A DNA stretch of 20,662 nucleotides from Deltaproteobacteria bacterium. Lineage in GTDB: Bacteria > JAUYMQ01. The stretch is taken from assembly GCA_030698575.1 (NCBI GenBank), contig JAUYMQ010000181.1, positions 1-20,662 of the forward strand, written 5' to 3'. Position numbers and translations under genes: made by a program. Shown here piece by piece: positions 1-7,462 of the stretch. The notes beneath the pieces were generated by a model. It did not search any database. It was given only the letters and a program-made list of their open reading frames with translations, and had not been told where the DNA came from. How positions within the stretch are numbered: position 1 is the first letter of the stretch; every line of letters begins with the position of its first letter.

Positions 1-653
1 AGTACGCCATCCGTCTGCCTGGACCGGACCGCGACCCGGCGGCCTGCATCTGGCTGCCCATCGATTCCAAGTTTCCCCAGGAAGACTATCTCCGGCTCTC
101 GGAGGCCGCCGAGAAGGGTGATCAGGAGGGGGTTCAGCGAGCCAGCGCGGAGCTTGCCCGATCGATCCGCAAGGCCGCGAAGGACGTCTCGGAGAAGTAC
201 CTCGACCCACCCCGCACCACCGATTTCGCCCTCTTGTTCCTGCCGACCGAGGGCCTGTACGCGGAGGTGCTCAGGTATCCGGGGCTGATCGAGGAACTGC
301 AGGGGGCACACCGCGTGGTCCTCTCGGGACCCACGACGCTGGCCGCGATCCTCAACAGCCTGCATATGGGATTCAGGACGCTCGCGATCGAGAAGCGCGC
401 CAGCGAGGTCTGGAAGGTGCTGGCCGCGGTGAAGACCGAGTTCGGGAAGTTCGGCGGGGTGCTCGACAAGGTCAAGAAGCAGCTCAATAGCGCGAGCCGG
501 ACGATCGAGGAGACCGGCGTGCGAACCCGCGCCATGGAGAAAAGATTGAGAGAGGTCGAGCAGCTCCCCGGCGAGGAGGCCGAGAAAGTGCTCGAACTTT
601 CCGGGGCCGACGAAGATCCCGACGACGAAGACGAAACCGAGGAAGAGATCTGA
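1..653 (+). CDS. rmuC: DNA recombination protein RmuC, C-terminal part (5' end outside window)
   Basis: The open frame runs from the first complete codon at base 3 to the TGA at 651-653, giving 216 residues with no start inside the window. It matches the core RmuC domain. Visible motifs are PIDSKFPQEDY near the left edge, then KYLDPPRTTDFALLFLPTEG, then VLSGPTTLAAILNSL, then a helical stretch containing AVKTEFGKFG that leads into a coiled coil. RmuC proteins are predicted nuclease-like factors that limit recombination between inverted repeats; their biochemistry is poorly known. The missing N-terminus normally holds a membrane anchor and a long coiled coil. The last 19 residues are strongly acidic, with runs of D and E. 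The gene converges on the ABC-F gene, with 10 bases between the stop codons. The family call is secure; the full length cannot be judged. Confidence 0.93.
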   Translation, partial: YAIRLPGPDRDPAACIWLPIDSKFPQEDYLRLSEAAEKGDQEGVQRASAELARSIRKAAKDVSEKYLDPPRTTDFALLFLPTEGLYAEVLRYPGLIEELQGAHRVVLSGPTTLAAILNSLHMGFRTLAIEKRASEVWKVLAAVKTEFGKFGGVLDKVKKQLNSASRTIEETGVRTRAMEKRLREVEQLPGEEAEKVLELSGADEDPDDEDETEEEI

Positions 654-665
654 CGCACGGATCTC
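645..665. terminator. Short inverted repeat spanning two convergent stop codons
   Basis: GAGATC (645-650) and GATCTC (660-665) form a perfect 6-bp stem with a 9-base loop. The stem-loop covers the rmuC stop (651-653) and reaches into the ABC-F stop (664-666). The position is right for a shared bidirectional terminator, but the stem is weak and neither strand has a T tract. I report the repeat as seen and the termination role as a guess. Confidence 0.3.
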
Positions 666-2664
666 AGCCCGGCGCCTCCCCCCCCCTTCCCTCGTCCATC
701 CACTGGTAGCGATCGTAAAGGCGATCTCGCTCGCCCTTGAGCGCCTGGTACTCGCTCAGCGTGGCCTCGAAGCCCGCCGGATCTTCGTAGAGGCCGGGAT
801 CGGCGAGGCGGGCCTCGATCTCCGCAAGGCGTTTCTCGGCCTGGCCGATCCTACCCTCGAGCTTCTCCAGATCACGGTTGTGGCGCGCTTCTTTGCGCGC
901 CTCGGCTTTCTCGGACTCGCGCGCGCGTATCCGCGCCTCTTTCGCGGTGCCGCCGGCTGGCGCCGCCCCACCGGTAGTCGCCTCCCCCGCGTCCTCCTTC
1001 TTCACCTTCTTTCGCGCCGCCTTCCCCGCACGTGCCGGTGAGGACCCCTCCGCCGCGGCGTCCCGCGCCTTCCGCTCCAGGAAGTCCTCGTAGTTACCCG
1101 GGTAGTGATGAATCTCGCCCTGGCCGACCTCGAATACGTGCTGTGAGAGCCGGTTCAGGAAATGGCGATCGTGGGAGACGAACAGGACCGTACCGGAATA
1201 GGTCAGCAGCGCCTCGAGCAGGACGTCCTTGGCCTCGAGATCGAGATGGTTTGTGGGCTCGTCCAGCAAGAGGACATTGGCGGGCCGAAGCAGCATGAGC
1301 GCAAGGGCAAGGCGGTTGCGCTCACCGCCGGAAAGCACGGCCACCCGCTTGTTGACATCGTCACCCCGGAAGAGAAAGGAGCCGAGGATCGTCCTGAGCT
1401 GCGGGACGATATCGAGCGGCGCGCCCTCGGTCATCGTCTCGAGCACCGTGCGATCCGGATCAAGTGTGCGAGATTGATCCTGGGCAAAATAGTCGATCTC
1501 GACGATGTGCCCCAACTTGTGCACGCCGTCCGTCAGCGGCTCCACTCCCGCCAGCATCTTGAGCAGGGTAGATTTTCCGGCGCCGTTCGGGCCAACAAGC
1601 GCCGCCTTGATCCCGCGCTCGAGCATGAAATCAACCTGCCGGTAGACCTCGAGATCGCCGTAACGCTTCGAGGCCCCTTCGAGCGTGAGCACCGTGCGGC
1701 CGGACTTCTTCGGCTGAGGAAACCGAAAATGGATCTGCTCCCGCCCTTCCGGCGGTTCCACGCGTTCGAGCTTCTCGAGATACTTGACCCGGCTCTGCAC
1801 GAGAGCCGCCTTCGAGGCCTGGTAACGAAAACGGTTGATGAACATCTGGATGCGCTCGATCTCCTCGCGCTGCTTCCGGTAGGCTTCCCAGGCCACGAGC
1901 CGTCGGTTCTCGCGCTCCTGCTCGAAACGCGAGTAGTCGGTGTGATAGACGGAGAGCTTTCCGCCGGATATCTCCACGATGTGATCGATCGTGACATCCA
2001 TGAAGTAACGATCGTGCGAAACGACGACGACCGCGCCCGGATAGTCCGCAAGAAACGCCTCCAGCCAGTTCCGCGCTTCGAGATCGAGGTGGTTCGTAGG
2101 CTCGTCGAGCAGGAGGACCGTGGGTCGGAGCAGAAGAAGCTTCGCCAGGGCTATGCGCATCTGCCAGCCGCCGGAGTAGGTCCGGGTGTCGCGCTCGAAA
2201 TCTCCGGACGCGAACCCGAGGCCGAGCAGGATCGCCTGGGCGCGCGCCTCGAGATCGTAGCCCCCCAGGCGCTGGAACTCGGCCTGATGATCGCCGTACC
2301 GGCGCAAAAGATCCTCGTGGCCCGGGTCGCCGGCCGCGCCTCCCTCCAGCTTGCCCTCGATGTCGCGTACGGCGGCCTCACAGGCGCGCACCTGCGGGCA
2401 GGCATCGGTTACCTCGCGCAGCAGCGTTCGCCCGCCGGCTTCGAGCCCGTCCTGGGGGAGGTATCCGGCGGTCTCGCTCCGGCCGATCGAGCGATCCCCG
2501 TCGTCCGGCGCGACGATGCCGGCCATGATCTTCATCAGCGTGCTCTTGCCAGAGCCATTCATGCCCACGAGGCCCAGACGGTCGCGTCCCTGCACCATCA
2601 GGGAAACCTCGTCGAGGACCTTGCGGGAGCCGAATTGCTTGGAGAGTCGTGTCAGCTGAAGCAT
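664..2664 (-). CDS. ABC-F family ATP-binding protein (Uup-like, with C-terminal coiled coil)
   Basis: This 666-residue protein has two ABC ATPase domains and no membrane segments, the ABC-F architecture. Members act on the ribosome or, for Uup, also affect DNA and transposon precise excision. Domain 1 has Walker A GMNGSGKST (34-42), signature SGGWQ (164-168) and Walker B LLLDEPTNHLDLE (184-196). A charged helical linker spans about 240-325. Domain 2 has Walker A GPNGAGKST (358-366), signature SGGER (445-449) and Walker B LLLDEPTNHLDLE (465-477). After a low-complexity K/A/G spacer, residues 575-658 form a Uup-type coiled coil. I chose the ATG at 2664 because AAAGGA lies 8-9 bases upstream and the homologous sequence begins there. 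The frame stays open 51 codons further upstream, but those residues look non-coding. The specific ABC-F subfamily is uncertain. Confidence 0.93.
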   Translation of the reverse strand: MLQLTRLSKQFGSRKVLDEVSLMVQGRDRLGLVGMNGSGKSTLMKIMAGIVAPDDGDRSIGRSETAGYLPQDGLEAGGRTLLREVTDACPQVRACEAAVRDIEGKLEGGAAGDPGHEDLLRRYGDHQAEFQRLGGYDLEARAQAILLGLGFASGDFERDTRTYSGGWQMRIALAKLLLLRPTVLLLDEPTNHLDLEARNWLEAFLADYPGAVVVVSHDRYFMDVTIDHIVEISGGKLSVYHTDYSRFEQERENRRLVAWEAYRKQREEIERIQMFINRFRYQASKAALVQSRVKYLEKLERVEPPEGREQIHFRFPQPKKSGRTVLTLEGASKRYGDLEVYRQVDFMLERGIKAALVGPNGAGKSTLLKMLAGVEPLTDGVHKLGHIVEIDYFAQDQSRTLDPDRTVLETMTEGAPLDIVPQLRTILGSFLFRGDDVNKRVAVLSGGERNRLALALMLLRPANVLLLDEPTNHLDLEAKDVLLEALLTYSGTVLFVSHDRHFLNRLSQHVFEVGQGEIHHYPGNYEDFLERKARDAAAEGSSPARAGKAARKKVKKEDAGEATTGGAAPAGGTAKEARIRARESEKAEARKEARHNRDLEKLEGRIGQAEKRLAEIEARLADPGLYEDPAGFEATLSEYQALKGERDRLYDRYQWMDEGRGGEAPG

Positions 2665-2688
2665 GTCGCGATTCCTTTTGAGCGCGAG

Positions 2689-2694
2689 ATGATA
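2689..2694 (-). promoter_or_regulatory. Candidate -10 element for the ABC-F gene
   Basis: Read on the minus strand, TATCAT occupies 2694-2689, one base from the sigma-70 consensus. It is 24 bases before the ATG at 2664, so the leader would be very short and would still include the ribosome binding site. The hexamer expected 17 bases upstream (TGGTCG) is a poor -35. The rest of the 217-bp gap back to the basic-protein stop at 2882 shows no other gene or clear terminator. Confidence 0.28.
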
Positions 2695-2881
2695 GCGCAG
2701 CACCCCGGTCGCGACCAGCAAGCGCCGCATGCAGTGACGCCAACGGCCGCGGCCGGCCCAGAGCAGGCCGGCCGGCGGAGGCTTCCACCCGGACGAAACC
2801 GGCTCCCGTTCCGGCACGGCCTGGCAGCGGCCTGCCGCGCGTGAAGGAGCCGATCCCTTCGGGTGATTGATGCGGTGAGGA

Positions 2882-3163
2882 TTACTTCTTCTTGCGTCCT
2901 TTCCCGGACTTCGCGGCCCTTGCCTTCGCCCAGCGCTTGCGCTGCGCGGCCGCGATCCTCGCCCTGCCCGCGGCGCTGAGGCGCCGCTTGCCGCCGCGCT
3001 TCTTGGCGCCGCCGCGAGCGCCCTTCTTTCCTATGCCGGTCGTCGCCTGGAGAATCCTCTCGATGCGCTCCATCTGAGCAGCGATCTGCTTCGCTTCCTT
3101 CTGCAGTTCCTTCTTCGCCTTGCTGAGCGCCGCGCTCAGGCTCTTGCCGATGCTCGTGGCCAT
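2882..3163 (-). CDS. Small, highly basic histone-like protein
   Basis: This is a 93-residue protein. The ATG at 3163 is preceded by a strong Shine-Dalgarno (GGGGAGGAAG, about 7 bases before the start); the frame is open further upstream, but no other start has such a site. Residues 7-40 form an amphipathic, coiled-coil-like helix (KSLSAALSKAKKELQKEAKQ and onward). Residues 46-93 are rich in K, R, G and A, resembling the tails of bacterial histone H1-like proteins. The tail contains LSAAGRARIAAAQRKRWAKA (62-81), a motif I recall from uncharacterised basic proteins of several GC-rich bacteria and from some plant proteins. Binding to DNA or RNA in the nucleoid is a likely role, inferred from composition only. 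I do not recognise a named family. It sits alone between ispH and the ABC-F gene and has its own candidate promoter. Confidence 0.82.
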   Translation of the reverse strand: MATSIGKSLSAALSKAKKELQKEAKQIAAQMERIERILQATTGIGKKGARGGAKKRGGKRRLSAAGRARIAAAQRKRWAKARAAKSGKGRKKK

Positions 3164-3248
3164 GGGTCTTCCTCCCCGTAAGATTCGCCTGTAAGATTGT
3201 GCTTGCTGGATTCGGATCGCAAGGATTGTCTTGTAATGGTTGGCCTGT

Positions 3249-3276
3249 AGTGTACACGCCATCCGGGCAGTGGCAA
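3249..3276 (-). promoter_or_regulatory. Candidate sigma-70 promoter for the basic protein gene
   Basis: On the minus strand TTGCCA (3276-3271, 5 of 6 matches to TTGACA) is followed after 16 bases by TACACT (3254-3249, 4 of 6 matches to TATAAT). Transcription would begin near 3242 and leave a leader of about 80 bases before the ATG at 3163. The surrounding 285-bp gap (3164-3448) has no credible gene. Its part at 3295-3350 is notably richer in A+T than the rest of the window. Confidence 0.45.
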
Positions 3277-3399
3277 TGGGAGAGAAGCCTGGAATGATCA
3301 AATTCTTGGAAAAGTTAGTGACGAAGGCGGGATTTTACAAAGTATTTGTACAAGTCGCCGTGCACTCAAACAGCCAGTTATCAGGAACTCACCGTGATC

Positions 3400-3421
3400 G
3401 CGAGTCGGATAGTGAACTCGC
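3400..3421. terminator. Weak inverted repeat downstream of ispH
   Basis: GCGAGT (3400-3405) and ACTCGC (3416-3421) are perfect 6-base inverted arms separated by 10 bases, 28 bases beyond the ispH stop. No T run follows on the minus strand, so intrinsic termination is doubtful. It is the only hairpin I see in this gap. Confidence 0.25.
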
Positions 3422-3448
3422 CCCGGATTCAGCCCCCAAGCGGCGCTC

Positions 3449-4396
3449 TTACCGGCCTAACTTCACGTCCAGCTCGCCTTTCAACTCCGGAGGCAGGGCA
3501 AAGGTGACGTCCTCTCGCACAAGCTCCATCTCGCGCACACCGGTTCCCCCCAGTTCGAACAGACGTTCGACGACCCTCGAGACGAGACTTTCCGGCGCGC
3601 TGGCGCCCGCCGTCAGCCCGACTCGCTTCGCGTCCGAGAGCCAGGCCGGATCGATGTCCTCGGCCGACTCGACAAGGTAAGCGTCGACGCCCCGCGCCCG
3701 AGCCACCTCCACCAATCGGTTCGAGTTCGACGACTCCGGAGCACCGACGACCAGGATCACGTCGGCTTCGAGCGCGATGGCCTTGACGGCGTTCTGCCGG
3801 TTGGTGGTGGCGTAGCAAATGTCATCCTTGCGCGGCCCCCGGATCTCCGGGAAGCGGCGTTTCAGCGCCTCGACTACGGCCTGGGTGTCGTCGACAGAGA
3901 GCGTCGTCTGGGTGAGATAGGCGGCCTTGCCGGCGCTCGGCAGATCGAGCGACGCAACCTCCTCGGGCGTCGAGACCAACCACATTCCTCCCGGCACCTC
4001 CCCCATGGTCCCCTCGACTTCCACGTGGCCGCGGTGGCCGATGAGAACGATGGAGTACCCTTCCCGGGCGTAGCGAATCGCTTCGAGGTGAACCTTGGTG
4101 ACGAGCGGGCAGGTGGCGTCGATGGCCCGGAGATTCCGCTCGCTGGCCTCGCGGCGCACGGCGGGAGAAACGCCGTGGGCGGAGAAGATGACGACGCTTC
4201 CGGAGGGAACGTTTTCGAGCTCGTCGACAAAACGCGCGCCGATCGCGCGCAGTCCTTCGACGACATGGCGGTTGTGCACTATCTCGTGGCGGACGTAAAC
4301 GGGGGGGCCGAACACCTCGAGGGCCAGCTTGACGATCTCGATCGCCCGATCGACGCCGGCGCAGAACCCGCGCGGTTTCGCGAGAAGAATCTCCAT
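3449..4396 (-). CDS. ispH: 4-hydroxy-3-methylbut-2-enyl diphosphate reductase IspH (LytB)
   Basis: IspH is the last enzyme of the MEP isoprenoid pathway. It reduces HMBPP to IPP and DMAPP with a [4Fe-4S] cluster in the cytoplasm. From the ATG at 4396 the protein has 315 residues, the usual length. It starts with MEILLAKPRGFCAGVDRAIE. The three cluster cysteines are at 12, 96 (ATCP) and 194 (ICYATTNRQ). The substrate-binding residues are also present: H41 in EIVHNRHVV, H74 in SAHGV, H124 and the proton-relay E126 in HVEVEGTMG, and SSNSNRL at 222-228. A TTG four codons upstream (4408) is an alternative start; neither start has a good Shine-Dalgarno. The alcohol dehydrogenase gene ends 45 bases upstream on the same strand, so ispH is probably read from that transcript. 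The MEP pathway for isoprenoids is therefore expected in this organism. Confidence 0.97.
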   Translation of the reverse strand: MEILLAKPRGFCAGVDRAIEIVKLALEVFGPPVYVRHEIVHNRHVVEGLRAIGARFVDELENVPSGSVVIFSAHGVSPAVRREASERNLRAIDATCPLVTKVHLEAIRYAREGYSIVLIGHRGHVEVEGTMGEVPGGMWLVSTPEEVASLDLPSAGKAAYLTQTTLSVDDTQAVVEALKRRFPEIRGPRKDDICYATTNRQNAVKAIALEADVILVVGAPESSNSNRLVEVARARGVDAYLVESAEDIDPAWLSDAKRVGLTAGASAPESLVSRVVERLFELGGTGVREMELVREDVTFALPPELKGELDVKLGR

Positions 4397-4441
4397 AGGA
4401 CCGTTCAAGTTAGCGTCGGGGTGATCGGGCCGCCAGGGCTA

Positions 4442-5539
4442 TCAAAAGACGATGACGCCCCGCGCATTGACTCCGGATTGCATGTCCGAGAAGGCCTCGT
4501 TGATCTCCCCGATCTTGTAGGTCCTGGTCACAAGTTCGTCGAGCAGCAGCTTTCCCGCGCGGTAGAGCGCGAGCAGGTTTGGAATGTCGCGATGGGGATT
4601 GGCGCCACCGTACCACGACCCGACAATGCTCTTCTCGAGAAGGGGAATAAGAAAGGCATTCAGGTTGACCGAGGCACCGAACGGACCCACGCCAACCACG
4701 ACGCAGGTGCCGCCCTTCCGGCAAGCGGCATAGGCCTGCTCGATCACCTCGGGGATCCCGATGGCTTCGAAGGCAAAATCGGAGCCGCGCCCGTCCGTGA
4801 TCTCCTTGATGGCCGTAACCGCATCGTCCTTGGAGGAATCAATGGTGTGGGTGGCGCCGAAGGTCTTTGCGAGCGCGAGCTTCTTCGGCTGAACGTCGAC
4901 CGCAATTATCTTTTCCGCGCCGGCGATAGCGGCGCCCTGGATGACGTTCAGGCCCACGCCCCCCGCGCCGAACACCGCGACAGAGCTTCCCGGCGGCACC
5001 TTCGCCGTGTTGAACACCGCGCCCACGCCGGTCATGACGGCGCACCCGAGAAGGGCGGCTTTGTCCAGGGGCGCGTCGTCCGGCACCTTCACCGCCGAGC
5101 TCGCGTGGGCGATGACCGTTTCCGCCATCGTCGCGATGCCCGAGAAGGAGAACAGATCCTTTCCGTCCTTGTGAAGGCGGCTGGTGCCGTCCGGAAGCAT
5201 GCTCATCCGGTTGACCTTCTCCCCGAGCTCGCAGAGGTTCTGCTTTCCGATGCGGCAGAAGTAGCAGGTCCCGCAGGTGGCCACCCAGGAGAAGACCACG
5301 CGATCTCCGGGCTTCACGTGCGTCACGCCTTCGCCCACCTCCTCCACGACACCCGCGCCCTCATGGCCCAGCACGCAGGGGAGCATGAGCGGCATCACCC
5401 CCGTGACCACCGAGAGATCGGAATGGCACACCCCCGAGGCCGCCATGCGGACACACACTTCGTCGCGGCCGGGCGCATCGTGCTCGATCTCTTCCACGAC
5501 GACCGGCTTGTCTCGCTCGTAGCAGATAACCGCCTTCAT
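4442..5539 (-). CDS. Zinc-dependent alcohol dehydrogenase (class III-like MDR family)
   Basis: This 365-residue medium-chain dehydrogenase/reductase oxidises an alcohol or reduces an aldehyde with NAD(H) or a bound nicotinamide. The catalytic zinc ligands are C38 (GVCHSD), H59 (LGHEGAG) and C166 (LLGCAVMTG). The structural zinc lobe has C89, C92, C95 and C103. The Rossmann fold has GAGGVG (191-196) with D215 at the end of the second strand, which favours NAD over NADP. The sequence resembles class III and NDMA-dependent (Rxyl_3153-type) alcohol dehydrogenases; the substrate cannot be told from sequence. The ATG at 5539 has a clear Shine-Dalgarno (CAGGAGGATC). A 12-bp direct repeat in the leader may be an operator. 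ispH lies directly downstream. The family is certain, the substrate is not. Confidence 0.93.
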   Translation of the reverse strand: MKAVICYERDKPVVVEEIEHDAPGRDEVCVRMAASGVCHSDLSVVTGVMPLMLPCVLGHEGAGVVEEVGEGVTHVKPGDRVVFSWVATCGTCYFCRIGKQNLCELGEKVNRMSMLPDGTSRLHKDGKDLFSFSGIATMAETVIAHASSAVKVPDDAPLDKAALLGCAVMTGVGAVFNTAKVPPGSSVAVFGAGGVGLNVIQGAAIAGAEKIIAVDVQPKKLALAKTFGATHTIDSSKDDAVTAIKEITDGRGSDFAFEAIGIPEVIEQAYAACRKGGTCVVVGVGPFGASVNLNAFLIPLLEKSIVGSWYGGANPHRDIPNLLALYRAGKLLLDELVTRTYKIGEINEAFSDMQSGVNARGVIVF

Positions 5540-5571
5540 CCCGAAGATCCTCCTGATGCGTTGGCTCGAAA

Positions 5572-5611
5572 ATGGGCGCGAAAGATCGCCTCGATGGACA
5601 TGGGCGCGAAA
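5572..5611. repeat. Twelve-base direct repeat in the alcohol dehydrogenase leader
   Basis: ATGGGCGCGAAA occurs at 5572-5583 and again at 5600-5611, 28 bases start to start. On the minus strand it reads TTTCGCGCCCAT twice, about 33 and 61 bases upstream of the dehydrogenase ATG. The 126-bp gap between this gene and the glycosyltransferase stop at 5666 holds nothing else I recognise. A paired direct repeat close to a start suits a regulator site, but that function is inference. Confidence 0.45.
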
Positions 5612-5665
5612 AGCATCATCCCCCGCACCTGCCAGAAAAGCAACCGAAGGCGCATGCAGCGACGC

Positions 5666-7462
5666 TCAACGGGCCGCGGGGCTGCCGTTGCGCGGGGGAG
5701 GAAGCGCATCGGTGCCCCGAAGCGCGCGCAGCCTGTCCCGCTCTCGCCTGAGTTCACCGTCGAAAGGCGCCTCCCGCAGCATCTCTTCCAGCATGCGCGA
5801 GGCCTCGGCCTCCCTGCCCTGTCTGGCGCGCAGCCGCGCGAGCGCGAGCTTCAGGCTCCTGCGCTCGGGCGCCCATTCCGCCGCCGCTTCCAGCGCGCTC
5901 TCGGCGGTTTCGAGGTCGCCCGCCTCGATCGCCATCCCGCCGCGCACCTCGAGTCCCAGCGCGCTGTCCGGATGCGCGGCGAGCCCTTCTGCCACGAGCG
6001 CTTCCGCCTCCTCGAACCGCCCCTCCTCGATCAACGTGATGGACACGTTGAAGAGCGGCCATTCATAGACCTCGGGATAGCGCCCCCGCTTCGTCACGAG
6101 CACGGCAAGCAGGATCAATATCAGAGCGGCGGCGAGCTTGACGAAGGCGCGCCGGCGGACCAGATGGACGAGTCCCCCAAGGCCGACCCCCGCGAACACC
6201 GCAAACAGCGGCAGCGCGACAATGCGGTAACGACCGAGGATGAAGAAGACGATCACCGAGCCGGCATGCCCCAGAAACAGGAGCAGCTCCGCCGAGCGGG
6301 CGCGCCAGAGCGGGATCGACAGCACCAGCCCGAGAACGCTCAGCGCCGCGATCGGACCCATCCCCGGCAGGGGAAGCCGGAGCGGCGCGAAGCGGGGACG
6401 GAAGAAGAGGTAGGGGTGTGTGTCGGGCTGCTCGAACTCCGAGAAGTAGAGCAGCCCTTTTCTCACGAGATTCTTGAAGGCTGCGGCGGGCGAGTCGCGC
6501 CAGTAGGTGAGCCCCTCCCCCAGCCAGAAGGCGGAAGTCGACGAGCGGCTCATCAGCCGCCCCGTCCGGCGCTCCGCTTCGGCCCTCCAGTCCATCTCCT
6601 CGAATCGCAGATCATCACGCAGCCAGGGCTGCGGCATGAAAGTGCCCGTCTGGTTCTCCGGGTTGTTCCCGATGAAGAAGTTCGGCCCCGACTGGCCGGG
6701 GGTGATGGTCCAGTCTCCGAAGACGGCCCGGTTGCGAAGCGCCGTGGCGCCGAAGACCAGCATGATGCCGGCGAGGAGAAGCGCTATTGCGGCCCCCGCG
6801 CGCACTCCGCGCGGCCGGGCGAGAAGCGGAACTGCCAGCGCCAGCGGCAGGACGAGAAGAACGTTCCCGCGGAGGAGAACGGCCGCGGCCAGCGCGGCGC
6901 CCGCGCCGGCCACGCGGCCCTTGCGCCCCTCGGCAACGCCTGACGCCAGCAGCCATGCGCCCAGCGTGAACAGGAACATGCAGAGCGGCGATTTCTCGAG
7001 AAGGCCATCGTAGAAAACAGCCACGGGAGAGAGCGCCACGAGCGCGGCCGCCGCCACGCCCGCCACGGGACCCGCCATGCGGCGGGCCAGCGCCCAGGCC
7101 AGAAGCGCGGAGAGCAGCCCCAGGATCGATTGCGCCACCAGCGGCGCCGCGGGCGACATGACGGTGAGCTTCATCACGCCGGCCACAAAGAGCGCGTAGA
7201 GCGGATCCTGAAACGAAACGCGGATCCCCCAGGGACTTCCCGCGAGTATCTCCTGGGCGGCGCGGTAATAGACGTGGCCGTCCCCACCCAGGATGAGCTC
7301 GCGCCAGTAGGGCCAGCCAAGGAGCGCCTGGAAGTAGGCCGTTCGTAGCGCAGCGCCCGCGAGTAGTACGAGCCCGAGCGCCAACATCTCGCCGCCGCGC
7401 GCCCGCTGCACGGCAGGAATCGCGACCGCCGCGGGGCGGCGCGCCTTAGCGGGCGTGCTCAT
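5666..7462 (-). CDS. GT-C type membrane glycosyltransferase with C-terminal TPR domain
   Basis: This 598-residue integral membrane protein resembles the ArnT/PMT_2 type of GT-C glycosyltransferase, which moves a sugar from a polyprenyl-phosphate donor on the outer face of the inner membrane. After a basic N-terminus, about 10-11 hydrophobic helices span roughly 24-46, 87-125, 134-176, 187-244 and 368-456. The first extracytoplasmic loop has LGGDGHVYYRAAQEILAG, with D61 in the place of the family's catalytic acid. A large loop (about 246-366) contains GQSGPNFFIGNNPENQ. GRYR is at 410-413. Residues 468-575 are soluble TPR hairpins, for example EGRFEEAEALVAEGLAAHPD, probably outside the cytoplasmic membrane. 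The ATG at 7462 lies inside tmk; the reading frames overlap by 17 bases, suggesting translational coupling. The acceptor is unknown. An O-antigen ligase-like or mannosyltransferase role is possible. Confidence 0.8.
   Translation of the reverse strand: MSTPAKARRPAAVAIPAVQRARGGEMLALGLVLLAGAALRTAYFQALLGWPYWRELILGGDGHVYYRAAQEILAGSPWGIRVSFQDPLYALFVAGVMKLTVMSPAAPLVAQSILGLLSALLAWALARRMAGPVAGVAAAALVALSPVAVFYDGLLEKSPLCMFLFTLGAWLLASGVAEGRKGRVAGAGAALAAAVLLRGNVLLVLPLALAVPLLARPRGVRAGAAIALLLAGIMLVFGATALRNRAVFGDWTITPGQSGPNFFIGNNPENQTGTFMPQPWLRDDLRFEEMDWRAEAERRTGRLMSRSSTSAFWLGEGLTYWRDSPAAAFKNLVRKGLLYFSEFEQPDTHPYLFFRPRFAPLRLPLPGMGPIAALSVLGLVLSIPLWRARSAELLLFLGHAGSVIVFFILGRYRIVALPLFAVFAGVGLGGLVHLVRRRAFVKLAAALILILLAVLVTKRGRYPEVYEWPLFNVSITLIEEGRFEEAEALVAEGLAAHPDSALGLEVRGGMAIEAGDLETAESALEAAAEWAPERRSLKLALARLRARQGREAEASRMLEEMLREAPFDGELRRERDRLRALRGTDALPPPRNGSPAAR

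Noticed and set aside
2665-2817. N-terminal extension of the ABC-F protein to 717 residues
   Set aside because: The added 51 residues look like translated intergenic DNA (W/P/G/R-rich), and a good ribosome site with an ATG stands at 2664 just before the conserved sequence.
1162-2844. A 560-codon plus-strand frame
   Set aside because: It is antisense to the ABC-F gene, whose Walker and signature motifs are unmistakable. The antisense product is low-complexity and matches nothing.
4025-6943. A 972-codon open frame on the plus strand
   Set aside because: It lies opposite ispH, the alcohol dehydrogenase and most of the glycosyltransferase, all of which have clear motifs on the minus strand. Long antisense frames are expected in GC-rich DNA, and the translation shows no domain.
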